NCBI GenBank assembly: GCA_001770415.1
Contig: MEQX01000084.1
Location: forward strand, 3,147 to 47,335
Source: Betaproteobacteria bacterium RIFCSPLOWO2_02_FULL_63_19
GTDB lineage: Bacteria; Pseudomonadota; Gammaproteobacteria; Burkholderiales; SG8-39
Length of the DNA stretch: 44,189 nt
Direction of reading: 5' to 3'
Shown here piece by piece: positions 7,436 to 15,273 of the stretch (its first letter is position 1; each line of letters opens with the position of its first letter). Made by a program: the position numbers and the translations under genes. The notes beneath the pieces are model-generated. The model searched no databases. It was not told the DNA's origin and saw nothing but the letters and a program-made list of their open reading frames with translations.

Positions 7436-8413
7436 TTATCTGGGTTTCAGGCCTAGCTTATCGATCACCGGCTTCCACAGCGCCAGATCGGCCTTTATCT
7501 TCTCGGTAACGATTTCCGGTGCCCCACCCTCGACCTGAACACCGATTTTGGTGAACCGATCCCGTCCCGCAGCGGAGGAGAGGTAACGGTTCACTTCCTG
7601 ATTGATCTTGTCGACGATCGGTCGCGGAAGCCCCGCCGGGCCCATCAGTGCGAACCAGGCGCCCGATACGATGTCGATGCCCTGCTCGAGCGCGGTGGGC
7701 ACGTTCGACACCAAAGGGATGCGCTTGCGCGTGGCGATCGCGAGCGCCTTCACTTTGCCGGCCTCGATCTGTTTCACGTAATCGGGAATCAGCGCCCATG
7801 CGGTGTCCACGTTGCCGGCCATCACATAGGTGAGCGTGGCCATCGCGCCCTTCAACGGCACGTGCAGCATGTCGGTTTTGCTCATCTTCTTGAAGAGTTC
7901 TATCGTCAGATGGCTGTTGGTGCCGGTACCGGGCGAGCCGGCAGTGATCTGGCCAGGCCTCGCGTGCGCGAGCGCTATGAGTTCCTTCAGGTTGTTCGCT
8001 TTCACGTTGGGATGAGCCGCGATCACCAGCGGAATCTCGCCGATCATGATGATGGGCGTGAGGTCGCGCAATGAGTCGTACGGCATCGACTGATACAGAT
8101 AGCGGTTGTTGGTGAGCGGGCCGGAGGAGGACAGAACGATCGTGTAACCGTCGGACGCGGCCTTGGCCCCCGCTGCCGTGCCGATGTTGCCTCCAGCTCC
8201 CGGGCGGTTGTCGATGATGAACGGCTTGCCGAACTTCTCCGAGAGCGGCTGCGCGATCACGCGGGCGGTCAGATCCATGATCCCGGGCGGGAACGGCACG
8301 ACGATATGCACGGGCTTGTCCGGCCATTCCTGCGCAACGGCCATGCGGCCGGGCAGGCCGACAAGCAGCGCCCCGATGGCGGCCAGCATCGCGAATAAAG
8401 CAGTTCGTCTCAT
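7436..8413 (-). CDS. Bug-family TTT solute-binding receptor
   Basis: A 325-residue periplasmic receptor of the tripartite tricarboxylate transporter (TctC/Bug) family. These bind carboxylates and similar anions and deliver them to a TctA/TctB membrane pair. Residues 1-27 are a signal peptide (ending RMAVAQEW). Then come the family start WPDKPVHIVVPFPPG, the ligand-loop region NRPGAGGNIGTAAGAKA and the late block MGPAGLPRPIVDKIN. ATG at 8413 is chosen because AAGGAGAT lies just upstream and the signal peptide begins there. Neither TctA nor TctB is encoded in the window, so the receptor is orphan here, as is common for Bug genes in Bordetella and relatives. Its operon position suggests that it imports the substrate of the decarboxylase/enolase-superfamily enzymes. 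Confidence 0.9.
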   Translation of the reverse strand: MRRTALFAMLAAIGALLVGLPGRMAVAQEWPDKPVHIVVPFPPGIMDLTARVIAQPLSEKFGKPFIIDNRPGAGGNIGTAAGAKAASDGYTIVLSSSGPLTNNRYLYQSMPYDSLRDLTPIIMIGEIPLVIAAHPNVKANNLKELIALAHARPGQITAGSPGTGTNSHLTIELFKKMSKTDMLHVPLKGAMATLTYVMAGNVDTAWALIPDYVKQIEAGKVKALAIATRKRIPLVSNVPTALEQGIDIVSGAWFALMGPAGLPRPIVDKINQEVNRYLSSAAGRDRFTKIGVQVEGGAPEIVTEKIKADLALWKPVIDKLGLKPR

Positions 8414-8463
8414 GGAAATCTCCTTGCTGATGGTTATCAAGCTCCGGACCCGGGACACTCGAA

Positions 8464-9336
8464 TCATGCACGAAAACCGAGCAGGCGTTCGGGATTCGCT
8501 ACGAGCACCCTTTGTCTGCTCGCTTCATCCGGGACACAACGATAAAAGTACTCAAGTAAGTCGGCGTCGTTCGGCACCTTGCTCTTTTGATAGCTGACGT
8601 GCGGCCAGTCGGTCGCCCAGATCGCGCGATCGGATGCGGCGTCGACGAGTGCCCGAACGATAGCCACCATGTCCTCCCACGGATGCTCGCCGGCCGACCG
8701 GCGATCGCCATTCGATATCTGGATCCACCAGTTTTCGCGCTTGAGCAGGTCGAAAATCAGGCGGTACCCCGGTGAGTCAAGTCCCCGGCGCCAGTCCGGT
8801 CCCCCCAGGTGATCGATCACGACGGGCAGCCGCAACGGGCGCAGCCACGCCTCGAGTGCGGCCAGCTCGTCGCCGGTACCGTGCACCTTGGCGAACCAGC
8901 CCAGCTCCGAGATCCGCGCGATCGATCGCTCGAACGACGGCCGGCTCGGCGCCATCTTGAGAAAGCCGGCGAAATTGAAACGCGCCCCGCGCACGCCCGC
9001 CTCGTGCAGCCGCGCCAGTTCCTGTTCGTTCACCGTGTCGTCGATGAGCGCGACTCCGCGATAGTTGTTCTGCCCGCGCAGCACGTCGAGCAGCAGGGAA
9101 TGATCGATTCGGTAGGCCGTGGCCTGGACACATACGCCGCGCGACACGCCCAGCGTCTGATGCATCTTCTGCAATTCGTCCCAGGTCGCGATCGGCACCT
9201 CGAAAGTGCGTTCCTCGCTCTGCGGATATCGCGCCGGGTCTCCGTAGACGTGAAAATGGCAGTCGCAGCTTCCCGCCGGCGCGAGTGGCACCGGTGTACG
9301 CGTATCGCGCTGATACAAGGGGTGCGGCAAAACCAT
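8464..9336 (-). CDS. Amidohydrolase, 2-pyrone-4,6-dicarboxylate lactonase-like
   Basis: A 290-residue TIM-barrel metal-dependent hydrolase of the amidohydrolase-2 family, most like LigI (2-pyrone-4,6-dicarboxylate hydrolase) and related lactonases. The metal HxH motif is DCHFHVYG (about 25-32); VIDHLGG in the middle and ATDWPHV (about 241-247, the strand-8 Asp) complete the family pattern. An AGAGGA site supports the ATG at 9336. It is the first gene of a minus-strand run: amidohydrolase, TTT receptor, ThDP alpha, ThDP beta, enolase-superfamily protein. A lactonase would logically follow a cycloisomerase or dehydratase of the enolase superfamily, but the actual lactone is unknown. Confidence 0.85.
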   Translation of the reverse strand: MVLPHPLYQRDTRTPVPLAPAGSCDCHFHVYGDPARYPQSEERTFEVPIATWDELQKMHQTLGVSRGVCVQATAYRIDHSLLLDVLRGQNNYRGVALIDDTVNEQELARLHEAGVRGARFNFAGFLKMAPSRPSFERSIARISELGWFAKVHGTGDELAALEAWLRPLRLPVVIDHLGGPDWRRGLDSPGYRLIFDLLKRENWWIQISNGDRRSAGEHPWEDMVAIVRALVDAASDRAIWATDWPHVSYQKSKVPNDADLLEYFYRCVPDEASRQRVLVANPERLLGFRA

Positions 9337-9658
9337 CCGTTCCTCTCGATCCGATCGCCTGCATCACATTGAATGGCATTCCGGCGCGTTCACAAGGTCC
9401 CGATCAGGGCCTGCTCGCAAGTATTCGATCGGGCCACGCGCGACGATTCGGCGTCGACGAATCCCGCCTCCTCCTCAGGAGATCGGGTGATAGTCAACCC
9501 CGGCATGCCAATTCACCGTGATCTGCATCACGCAGACCAAAGAAAGTAGTCCCCGGACAACGCGGCGAGGCGCGCGCTTGTCGTCGTTCTGACTCTTGCG
9601 TCGAACTGACCAACTTGCGACCATTATCCAGTCACTATCGATCGGTGGAAGTTTCCGC
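9337..9658. other. Divergent intergenic region
   Basis: 322 bases between the divergent amidohydrolase and acyl-CoA synthetase genes, expected to hold both promoters. Two short overlapping inverted repeats, GTGAT-ctgc-ATCAC and TCTGC-atcac-GCAGA, lie near 9518-9538 and could be part of a regulator site. No convincing sigma-70 promoter or ORF with homology was seen. Confidence 0.4.
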
Positions 9659-11224
9659 ATGCTTCTCGGCGAGCTCATTCCCCGCAATGCGCGGCTGAAC
9701 GGATCGAAAACCGCCGTGGTTTTCGATGGTGGCACACGCAGCTTTCGCGACTATGCCGCGCATGCGTATCAACTCGCCAACGCGCTGATCGGTTTGGGGT
9801 TGCAGCGGCAGGATCGAATCTCCGTGATGGCCCAGAACGGCATCGAGATGCTCGAGGCCTATGGCGCGGGGGATGTGTCCGGCCTGATCGTCCATCCGAT
9901 CAATTATCGGCTGACAACGCCCGAAGTCGCTTACCAGTTGGGGGATTCGGAGCCCGGGGCCGTCTTCTTTGAGGCGCAGTTCGATGACGTTCTGGCGCCG
10001 ATCCACGGCCAGTTCCCCGGCATCCGGCGTTTTATTCGCATCGGCGGTGACGGGGGCGACACCCCGGATTGGGCGGTGGCATTCGAGGATTTCATTGCCG
10101 GCGGTGCGCCGACTCGCCCGGACATGCGCCCGGCCCAGGACGACACCGCGTACCTGTTCTATTCCAGCGGCTCCACCGGTCGGCCCAAAGGCGTCCGGCT
10201 GGGTCAGGCGGCGCAGTGGAACACGGCGCTGATCGTGGGCTATGAGTTCAACATGAATACGCGCGATATCGGCCAGGTGGTGATGCCGCTGTTTCATATC
10301 GGCGGTCGTTTTTTTCAACTGGCCCATTTCATGGCCGGGGCGACCGTACACATGCCGCGCCGCTTTGACGCGGCTGCCGCGGCGCAGACGATCGAGCGCG
10401 AACGGATTACGCTGACCCACCTGGCGCCGACCATGATCCGGTCCATTCTCGATCTGCCGGACATCGATCAGCGGGACCTGTCCTCGCTGCGGACCATCGG
10501 CTACGGGGCGGCGGCGATGCCGCTCGCACTGCTGCGCCGCGCGCTCAAGCGGTTCGGGCCGATCCTGATGCAGCGCTACGGATCGACCGAAGCGGCCGTG
10601 GTGTCGTATCTGGACCTGCATCACCACGTCGTGGACGGCGCGCCCGAGGACGTCGCACGCCTTTCGTCCGCCGGCAAGCCGGGACCGATGTCGGAAATCA
10701 GGGTGGAACGCGCCGATGGATCCGAGTGTGACGTGGGCGAAACCGGGCTGATCATGGTGCGCAACCCGAAGCTCATCATGCAGGGCTACTGGCGCAACGA
10801 CGCGGCGACCAGCGCGGTGCTGCGCGATGGCTGGTACGAGATGGGCGATGTCGGCTATCTGGATGCCGCGGGATTCCTTTACATCATCGACCGCAAGACC
10901 GAGATGATCATCTCCGGTGGTGAAAACATCTATCCGCGCGAGGTCGAAGAGGCCATCCTGCATCACCCGGGGGTCGCCGACGCTGCGGTGATCGGCGTGC
11001 CCGACGACCAGTGGGGCGAATCCGTGCTGGCGTTCGTGGTCGCGCGCGACGGCGAATCCATCGACGAGGCCGCGCTCATCGAATTCTGCGGTGAGCACAT
11101 CGCCAGCTACAAGAAGCCGCGCCGGGTCGAATTCCGCGACCGTCTGCCGCGCAACAGCGCCGGCAAGATCGACAAGGTGTCACTGCGCAAGCCGTTCTGG
11201 GAGGGGCGCGATCGGCAGGTCTAG
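9659..11224 (+). CDS. AMP-dependent acyl-CoA synthetase
   Basis: A 521-residue ANL-superfamily ligase that activates a carboxylic acid as acyl-AMP and then acyl-CoA. The phosphate-binding loop is YSSGSTGRPKGV, followed by RYGSTEA, the adenine/ribose segment YEMGDVGYLDAAGF, the hinge region IDRKTEMIISGGENIYP, and the adenylation lysine Lys503 in PRNSAGKIDK. The start is set at ATG 9659, preceded by GGTGGAAG, and the protein then begins MLLGELIPRNAR, the normal family N terminus. Substrate candidates from context are an aryl, phenylpropanoid or medium-chain acid; the crotonase at 673 could act on such a CoA ester. No motif fixes the substrate. Confidence 0.9.
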   Translation: MLLGELIPRNARLNGSKTAVVFDGGTRSFRDYAAHAYQLANALIGLGLQRQDRISVMAQNGIEMLEAYGAGDVSGLIVHPINYRLTTPEVAYQLGDSEPGAVFFEAQFDDVLAPIHGQFPGIRRFIRIGGDGGDTPDWAVAFEDFIAGGAPTRPDMRPAQDDTAYLFYSSGSTGRPKGVRLGQAAQWNTALIVGYEFNMNTRDIGQVVMPLFHIGGRFFQLAHFMAGATVHMPRRFDAAAAAQTIERERITLTHLAPTMIRSILDLPDIDQRDLSSLRTIGYGAAAMPLALLRRALKRFGPILMQRYGSTEAAVVSYLDLHHHVVDGAPEDVARLSSAGKPGPMSEIRVERADGSECDVGETGLIMVRNPKLIMQGYWRNDAATSAVLRDGWYEMGDVGYLDAAGFLYIIDRKTEMIISGGENIYPREVEEAILHHPGVADAAVIGVPDDQWGESVLAFVVARDGESIDEAALIEFCGEHIASYKKPRRVEFRDRLPRNSAGKIDKVSLRKPFWEGRDRQV

Positions 11225-11331
11225 TTGGACCGGGATTTGCCCGTTATGCCGGTCCTTGATCCCGGCATCGCGCGGCAACATGCTGATCGCCGGGTACCGT
11301 TCTTATCCATAGATCAATATGAGCCAGGTTC

Positions 11332-12150
11332 TCAGTCCGGCACCGCGAAGCGCGCCGGGTCCGCGAAGCTGCGCGTGGACTTGAGCCAGCGCAGCCCGCG
11401 GAATGCCTCGCGCCGGTGCACGAGTTGCGCATTGTCGTAGATCAGCATGTCGCCCATGCGCCAGTCGTGGCGGTATTGGTGCTCCGCGCGCAGCAGGCAA
11501 TCGAGCAGCTCTGTCTTCAGCGCTTCGCCTTCCTCCGCTTGCAGCCCGGTGAACCCGAGCGTGTTGCCCGCCACGTAGAGCGCGCGGACCCCGGTCACCG
11601 GATTGACCAGCACGACCGGGTGATCGACTTCGATCTTTTCGATCTCGTGCACCTTGCCGGGCAGGTAGCGCCCGCGCAGCCCCTGGATGCGCGCCTTGAC
11701 GGGCTCGGGCAGGGCCGCGTAGCCCAGCACCGTGCTCGTGAAGCTGGTGCCTCCGCCGTGCGCCGGGTTGTGCACGCACAGCAAGGTCGAGATCGTGGCC
11801 GGGCGCGCGCGGAAGTTCTGGTCCGAGTGCCAGACGCCCTCGTCCTGGTCCGCCGCGGTCAGCCCGCCGATCAGCCGCTGCGTATCGTCGTGAAGGTTGG
11901 AGACGTAGTTCACCTGCGTGAAGCCGGGCGCGTGGTACTTCTTGGCCGCGAGTTCCACCACCTCCCCGAAAGCTTCCGCGACGCGCAGGATCTCCTGGTC
12001 ATGCAGCGACTGCCGCCGCAACAGCAGCAGCCCGTGCCGCACCAGAGCGTCCTGGATCGCGTCCGCCATCGGAGCATCGATGCCGGCCAGATCCAGCCCC
12101 AACACCTCTGCCCCGAAGCGCGCCGCCAGCGGCCGCGTCTGTAGTTCCAT
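11332..12150 (-). CDS. TauD/TfdA-family Fe(II)/2-oxoglutarate dioxygenase
   Basis: A 272-residue non-heme iron dioxygenase. The facial triad is visible as His108-Ser-Asp110 in WHSDQNF and His245 in NAQLVHRREAF, with the 2-oxoglutarate arginine near Arg260 (LKSTRSF). A GGAG site upstream of 12150 and the typical MELQTRPLAARFGAEV start fix the N terminus; the open frame further upstream has no homology. Family members hydroxylate taurine, alkyl sulfates, 2,4-D and similar acids, often releasing sulfite or an aldehyde. The gene is convergent with the acyl-CoA synthetase and alone on its strand. The substrate is unknown; with the sulfonate-like neighbours a sulfonate is conceivable but unproven. 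Confidence 0.9.
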   Translation of the reverse strand: MELQTRPLAARFGAEVLGLDLAGIDAPMADAIQDALVRHGLLLLRRQSLHDQEILRVAEAFGEVVELAAKKYHAPGFTQVNYVSNLHDDTQRLIGGLTAADQDEGVWHSDQNFRARPATISTLLCVHNPAHGGGTSFTSTVLGYAALPEPVKARIQGLRGRYLPGKVHEIEKIEVDHPVVLVNPVTGVRALYVAGNTLGFTGLQAEEGEALKTELLDCLLRAEHQYRHDWRMGDMLIYDNAQLVHRREAFRGLRWLKSTRSFADPARFAVPD

Positions 12151-12356
12151 TGCGATTCTCCGTGCGTCGTTCCGGCCGCTATGGCGGCCCGGCACCGCCA
12201 CTGACGTCCGTTTCCGTGTTGCCGAAGTGGGCGGACCATACCACAGTGCGGCGGCTCGGTAATCAACGTGAAGCGTCGTCGGCTCAACGTGGGACGGACT
12301 GAAGGACTGCCCCGGCCGGCATCCATGCGACGCGGGCGCTGACGCGAGTGCCGGCA

Positions 12357-12488
12357 ATGGAGGCACTGCGCGATTTCCTCACCGAGCAGCGATCGATCGG
12401 CTCGCACACACTGGCGGTCGTGTTGCGGCAATTCTGCATACGTAGGTTGCGTACGAGCGCAGCTTGCGTAGAATGGCCGAGTCTTCAA
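12357..12488 (+). pseudogene. Copy of the yaiI 3'-end segment
   Basis: Positions 12363-12409 match 13398-13444 (inside yaiI) with about four mismatches in 47 bases, and in the same reading frame both give [13 protein letters not shown]. Here the match is embedded in a 43-codon frame starting ATG at 12357, and similarity to yaiI ends on both sides. The surrounding gap 12151-12507 holds nothing else recognisable apart from the promoter of the toxin-antitoxin module. Best read as a duplicated fragment or a recombination footprint rather than a gene. Confidence 0.6.
12447..12474 (+). promoter_or_regulatory. Putative promoter and repeats of the RHH-RelE module
   Basis: TTGCGT (12447-12452), a 16-base spacer and TAGAAT (12469-12474) form a plausible sigma-70 promoter about 34 bases before the antitoxin start. 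It overlaps three TGCRTA-type repeats (TGCATACG 12435, TGCGTACG 12448, TGCGTAGA 12465), the kind of repeated site a ribbon-helix-helix antitoxin would bind for autorepression. Confidence 0.4.
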
Positions 12489-12507
12489 TAGCTCCACCGG
12501 ACTTGCC

Positions 12508-12720
12508 ATGCTGGAAGTGAACCTTCCCCCGGAACTGGACACCGCGCTGTCGCGCGAAGCTCAACGCGCGCGCAAGTCGAAGGCGAGCTTGGTGCGCGCC
12601 GCCGTGGCGCAGTATCTTCAGGACGCGGCCGACTATCAGGCCGTTGCCGACGCCCGCAAGCATCGTGGTCGTACCCGCACACTGGCCCAGGTGAAGCGGC
12701 GTCTTGGCCTGGACGGTTAG
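12508..12720 (+). CDS. Ribbon-helix-helix (CopG-like) antitoxin
   Basis: A 70-residue protein with the beta-helix-helix layout of RHH repressors: [18 protein letters not shown] forms the strand and first helix, and [17 protein letters not shown] the second. The C-terminal half is basic and would be the toxin-neutralising tail. It overlaps the RelE-like toxin frame by 17 bases, typical of a translationally coupled type II module. RHH antitoxins repress their own operon, and repeats lie just upstream of the start. The module sits between the dioxygenase and yaiI, flanked by a duplicated yaiI segment. Confidence 0.85.
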   Translation: MLEVNLPPELDTALSREAQRARKSKASLVRAAVAQYLQDAADYQAVADARKHRGRTRTLAQVKRRLGLDG

Positions 12721-12961
12721 ATTCACCGCGGCTGCTGAAAAGCAGCTCTCCAGGCTCGATCGGCCGATACAACGCCGAATCCTCGCTTTCCTCGAATTGC
12801 TTGTCCAGGGCGATCCGCGCAGCAGCGGCAGGGCACTTCGTGGCGACGCGCACGCCTGGCGTTATCGCGTAGGCGATTACCGCCTCATCTGCGACTTGGT
12901 AGACGATCAAGTGCTTGTGTACGTGATCCGCGTCGGGCATCGACGCGAGGTGTACCGCTGA
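12704..12961 (+). CDS. RelE/ParE-family toxin
   Basis: An 85-residue toxin with the compact RelE fold: [17 protein letters not shown], then [15 protein letters not shown] and a C-terminal [10 protein letters not shown], the basic block conserved in RelE mRNA interferases. The only in-frame start that gives the family N terminus is TTG at 12704, inside the antitoxin gene, so low-level translation coupled to the antitoxin is likely. RelE members cleave mRNA on the ribosome, while ParE relatives poison gyrase; the R..YRL and HRREVY pattern favours RelE. Confidence 0.87.
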   Translation: MAWTVRFTAAAEKQLSRLDRPIQRRILAFLELLVQGDPRSSGRALRGDAHAWRYRVGDYRLICDLVDDQVLVYVIRVGHRREVYR

Positions 12962-13079
12962 GCCGGCCACTCCATTCCTCCAAGGGCGTTGCCAACTACC
13001 GGGGCGAACTTCGGTCCCCGTACGTTTTCCCGCTCACCGTAGCGCCGGACAGACGATTTCCCGATCCCCCTCATCGCAA

Positions 13080-13532
13080 ATGCGTATCTGGGTCGACGCC
13101 GACGCCTGTCCGCTGGTGATCAAGGAGATCCTGTACCGCGCTGCCGAGCGCTCGCAGATCCCGATGACGCTGGTGGCCAACAGGCCGCTCGCGACACCGC
13201 GCTCGAAGTTCGTGCGCGCGATCCACGTCGCGCGCGGCTTCGACGTCGCCGACGAGCAGATCATCGGGCGGGTTGCGGCGGGGGACCTTGTCGTCACCGC
13301 GGACATACCGCTTGCGGCAAAGGTGATCGAGCGCGGCGCTCACGCGCTCAATCCGCGCGGCGAGCTCTATACCCCGGAGAACATCGGCGAGCGACTGGCG
13401 CTGCGCGACTTCCTCACCGAGCAGCGATCGATCGGCGTGCACACCGGCGGGCCCGCGGCGCTCGGCCAGGCCGACCGCAAGCGTTTCGCCGACGCGCTGG
13501 ACCGGCTGCTCGCGCGGCGGGCGCGGGAGTGA
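13080..13532 (+). CDS. yaiI: YaiI/YqxD family protein (UPF0178, DUF188)
   Basis: A 150-residue protein with the family start [18 protein letters not shown], an internal [16 protein letters not shown] and the C-terminal [16 protein letters not shown] block. The fold is PIN-like, with acidic residues (DADACP, TADIPLA) in nuclease-like positions, but the cellular role is not established. Full family length. The segment encoding [13 protein letters not shown] recurs about 1 kb upstream at 12363-12409. No strong ribosome site is seen before the ATG. It stands alone between the RHH-RelE module and the rearranged stretch at 13581-13911. Confidence 0.92.
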   Translation: MRIWVDADACPLVIKEILYRAAERSQIPMTLVANRPLATPRSKFVRAIHVARGFDVADEQIIGRVAAGDLVVTADIPLAAKVIERGAHALNPRGELYTPENIGERLALRDFLTEQRSIGVHTGGPAALGQADRKRFADALDRLLARRARE

Positions 13533-13580
13533 GAAGGTCGGATCTCGCCGTTTCGGGCCTGAATGCGAAGGAGCAATGCG

Positions 13581-13640
13581 ATGGGTGTTTCGGTAATCAC
13601 CGGTGCAAATCGTGGAATCGGTCTAGAGCTCGCGCGGCAG
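13581..13640 (+). pseudogene. Truncated short-chain dehydrogenase (first 20 residues)
   Basis: AAGGAG followed by ATG at 13581 gives MGVSVITGANRGIGLELARQ, the cofactor-binding start (TGxxxGIG) of a short-chain dehydrogenase/reductase. Similarity then stops. The frame stays open to 13961, but it reads the antisense of the aminopeptidase remnant and has no dehydrogenase features. A ribosome site plus the first 20 residues of a real gene, abruptly joined to foreign sequence, marks a deletion or inversion junction near 13625-13640. Confidence 0.7.
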
Positions 13641-13911
13641 CGCCGCCAGGAAGCGGCGCACCTCGCCGGCGGTGGCCGCGTCGCTGTAGCCGCCGAGCGT
13701 CGTCTCCATCCACCGCTGCGGGAAGAAAATGTCGCCAGATGTGCTGGATCTCCCGGAGCATCTCGAGGCTCGGCCGCACGTACCTGGCCGACTGAGCCGC
13801 ACGCAGCGGATGGTGCAGGTACGCGAGCCCTTCGAGCACCCACGGTTCGCGGCGCCGGCTGGCGGGGTCCTTCAGCGACGCGAACCAGCGTTCGTGCGAC
13901 GAGCGCCCGCG
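13623..13911 (-). pseudogene. Frameshifted C-terminal remnant of an M1 aminopeptidase
   Basis: On the minus strand the frame from about 13893 reads ERWFASLKDPASRR, then EPWVLEGLAYLHHPLRAAQ and PSLEMLREIQ, the C-terminal helical domain of M1 (PepN/ERAP-like) metallopeptidases. Near 13738-13744 the frame shifts by one base, and the next frame continues GDIFFPQRWMETTLGGYS, then a short helix ending LAALPREL and a TAG stop at 13623-13625. The catalytic HEXXH domain is absent, so only about 90 residues of a roughly 600-900 residue enzyme remain. A TGA lies directly upstream. The remnant abuts the truncated reductase, sharing GAGCTCGCGCGGCAG at the junction. The rest of 13533-14007 holds nothing recognisable. 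Confidence 0.72.
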
Positions 13912-14007
13912 TCATTTGGAACCCGCCGTTCGAGATAGAATCGGGCCGGTCATCAATCTGAAAACGGGCGACGGATTCATGCCGCCGATCGAGCAGGGAG
14001 CATCTGG

Positions 14008-15198
14008 ATGAAACACCGTGGACGGCGATTTCGCTCGGCGAGGACCCTGGCGGCCCAGGCGGGAGTGGGAACGGACCGGTCCTATGGCGCGGTGAGCGCG
14101 CCGATCTACCTGTCGGCGATGTATCACTACGAGGCGTTCGGGAAGCACCGCGGTTTCGACTATTCGCGCGCCGCGAACCCGACGCGCAGCGCGCTCGAGG
14201 AGGTCCTCGCGGAACTGGAGCAGGGCACACGCGCCGTCGCGTTCGCGTCCGGGATGGCCGCCGTCTCGGCCGCACTGGGCCTGTTCGGGCCGGGGGACCG
14301 GATTCTGTGCTCGGACGACCTCTACGGCGGCAACTACCGCCTCTTCGAACAGGTGCTGCGCCCGCTCGGGCTTGTCTTCGACTACATCGACATGGGCGAC
14401 TGCGCGCGCATCGAGGCGGCCGTTCGTGCCGGGACGAAAGCGCTGTTCATCGAAACGCCGACCAACCCGCTGATGAAAATCGCCGACCTGCGCGGCGCGG
14501 CGAAGGTGGCCAAGCGCCACGGTCTGCTCACGCTCGTGGACAACACCTTCATGTCCCCGGCGCTGCAGCGCCCTATCTCGCTCGGCGCGGACCTGGTGAT
14601 CCAAAGCGCGACGAAGTTTCTCGGCGGGCACAACGACCTGATCGGGGGCGCGGTGATCGCCGCCGATGCGAAGCTGGGAGAGCGCCTGCTGTTCATCCAG
14701 AAGGCGGTCGGCGCGGTTCCCGGAGCCTTCGACTGCTGGCTGCTGCTGCGCGGGATCAAGACGCTGCACGTGCGCGTGGAGCGCGCGCAGGACACAGCGG
14801 GGATGCTCGCGGAATTCCTCGCGGAGCACGCCCTGGTCTCACGGGTGTTCTACCCGGGGCTGCAGGGGCACCCGCGCCGCGAACTGCACCTGGCGCAGGC
14901 CGACGGCCCCGGCTCGATCATCTCGTTCGAACTGCGCAACGCCGCCGCGGTCCCCACGTTCCTCGGCGCGCTGCGCACGATCCTGCTGGCCGAGAGCCTC
15001 GGCGGCGTGGAGAGCCTCATCACGCACCCCTCGAGCATGACCCATGCCGATATCCCGGCCAAGGAGCAGGCGGCCGTCGGGTTGACTTCGAGGCTCGTGC
15101 GGCTCTCGGTGGGGATCGAAGACGCGCACGACCTGCGCAGAGACCTCGAACAGGCGCTTCGCGCCACCTCACGCAGCCGGGGCAGGAAGAACGCTTGA
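14008..15198 (+). CDS. Cys/Met-metabolism PLP enzyme (cystathionine gamma-synthase-like)
   Basis: A 396-residue fold-type I PLP enzyme of the trans-sulfuration family (cystathionine gamma-synthase, cystathionine lyases, methionine gamma-lyase). The PLP lysine is Lys203 in QSATKFLGGHND, preceded by VDNTFMSPALQRP; the N-terminal Tyr-Arg pair DYSRAANPTR contacts the neighbouring subunit's cofactor, and SLGGVESLITHPSSMTH is the late family block. An AGGGAG site fixes ATG 14008. The exact reaction cannot be chosen from motifs: synthase and lyase members share them. No methionine or cysteine pathway gene is adjacent; it converges on the cation transporter. Confidence 0.88.
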   Translation: MKHRGRRFRSARTLAAQAGVGTDRSYGAVSAPIYLSAMYHYEAFGKHRGFDYSRAANPTRSALEEVLAELEQGTRAVAFASGMAAVSAALGLFGPGDRILCSDDLYGGNYRLFEQVLRPLGLVFDYIDMGDCARIEAAVRAGTKALFIETPTNPLMKIADLRGAAKVAKRHGLLTLVDNTFMSPALQRPISLGADLVIQSATKFLGGHNDLIGGAVIAADAKLGERLLFIQKAVGAVPGAFDCWLLLRGIKTLHVRVERAQDTAGMLAEFLAEHALVSRVFYPGLQGHPRRELHLAQADGPGSIISFELRNAAAVPTFLGALRTILLAESLGGVESLITHPSSMTHADIPAKEQAAVGLTSRLVRLSVGIEDAHDLRRDLEQALRATSRSRGRKNA

Positions 15199-15250
15199 GA
15201 GGGCGTGGCCTTGACCGGCGCTGCCATCTGCAAGGGATGCAGCGTGCAGA

Positions 15251-15271
15251 GCGCCGCCGCCAGTGCGGCGC
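15251..15271. terminator. Stem-loop between convergent genes
   Basis: GCGCCGC-CGCCAGT-GCGGCGC is a perfect 7-bp G+C stem with a 7-base loop, in the 75 bases between the stops of the PLP enzyme and the cation transporter. The position suits a shared terminator, but neither side has a T-run, so it is at best a weak or Rho-assisted site. Confidence 0.35.
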
Positions 15272-15273
15272 GA

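Noticed and set aside
13581-13961. A 126-residue reductase
   Set aside because: Only the first 20 residues look like a short-chain reductase; the rest is the complement of an aminopeptidase fragment.
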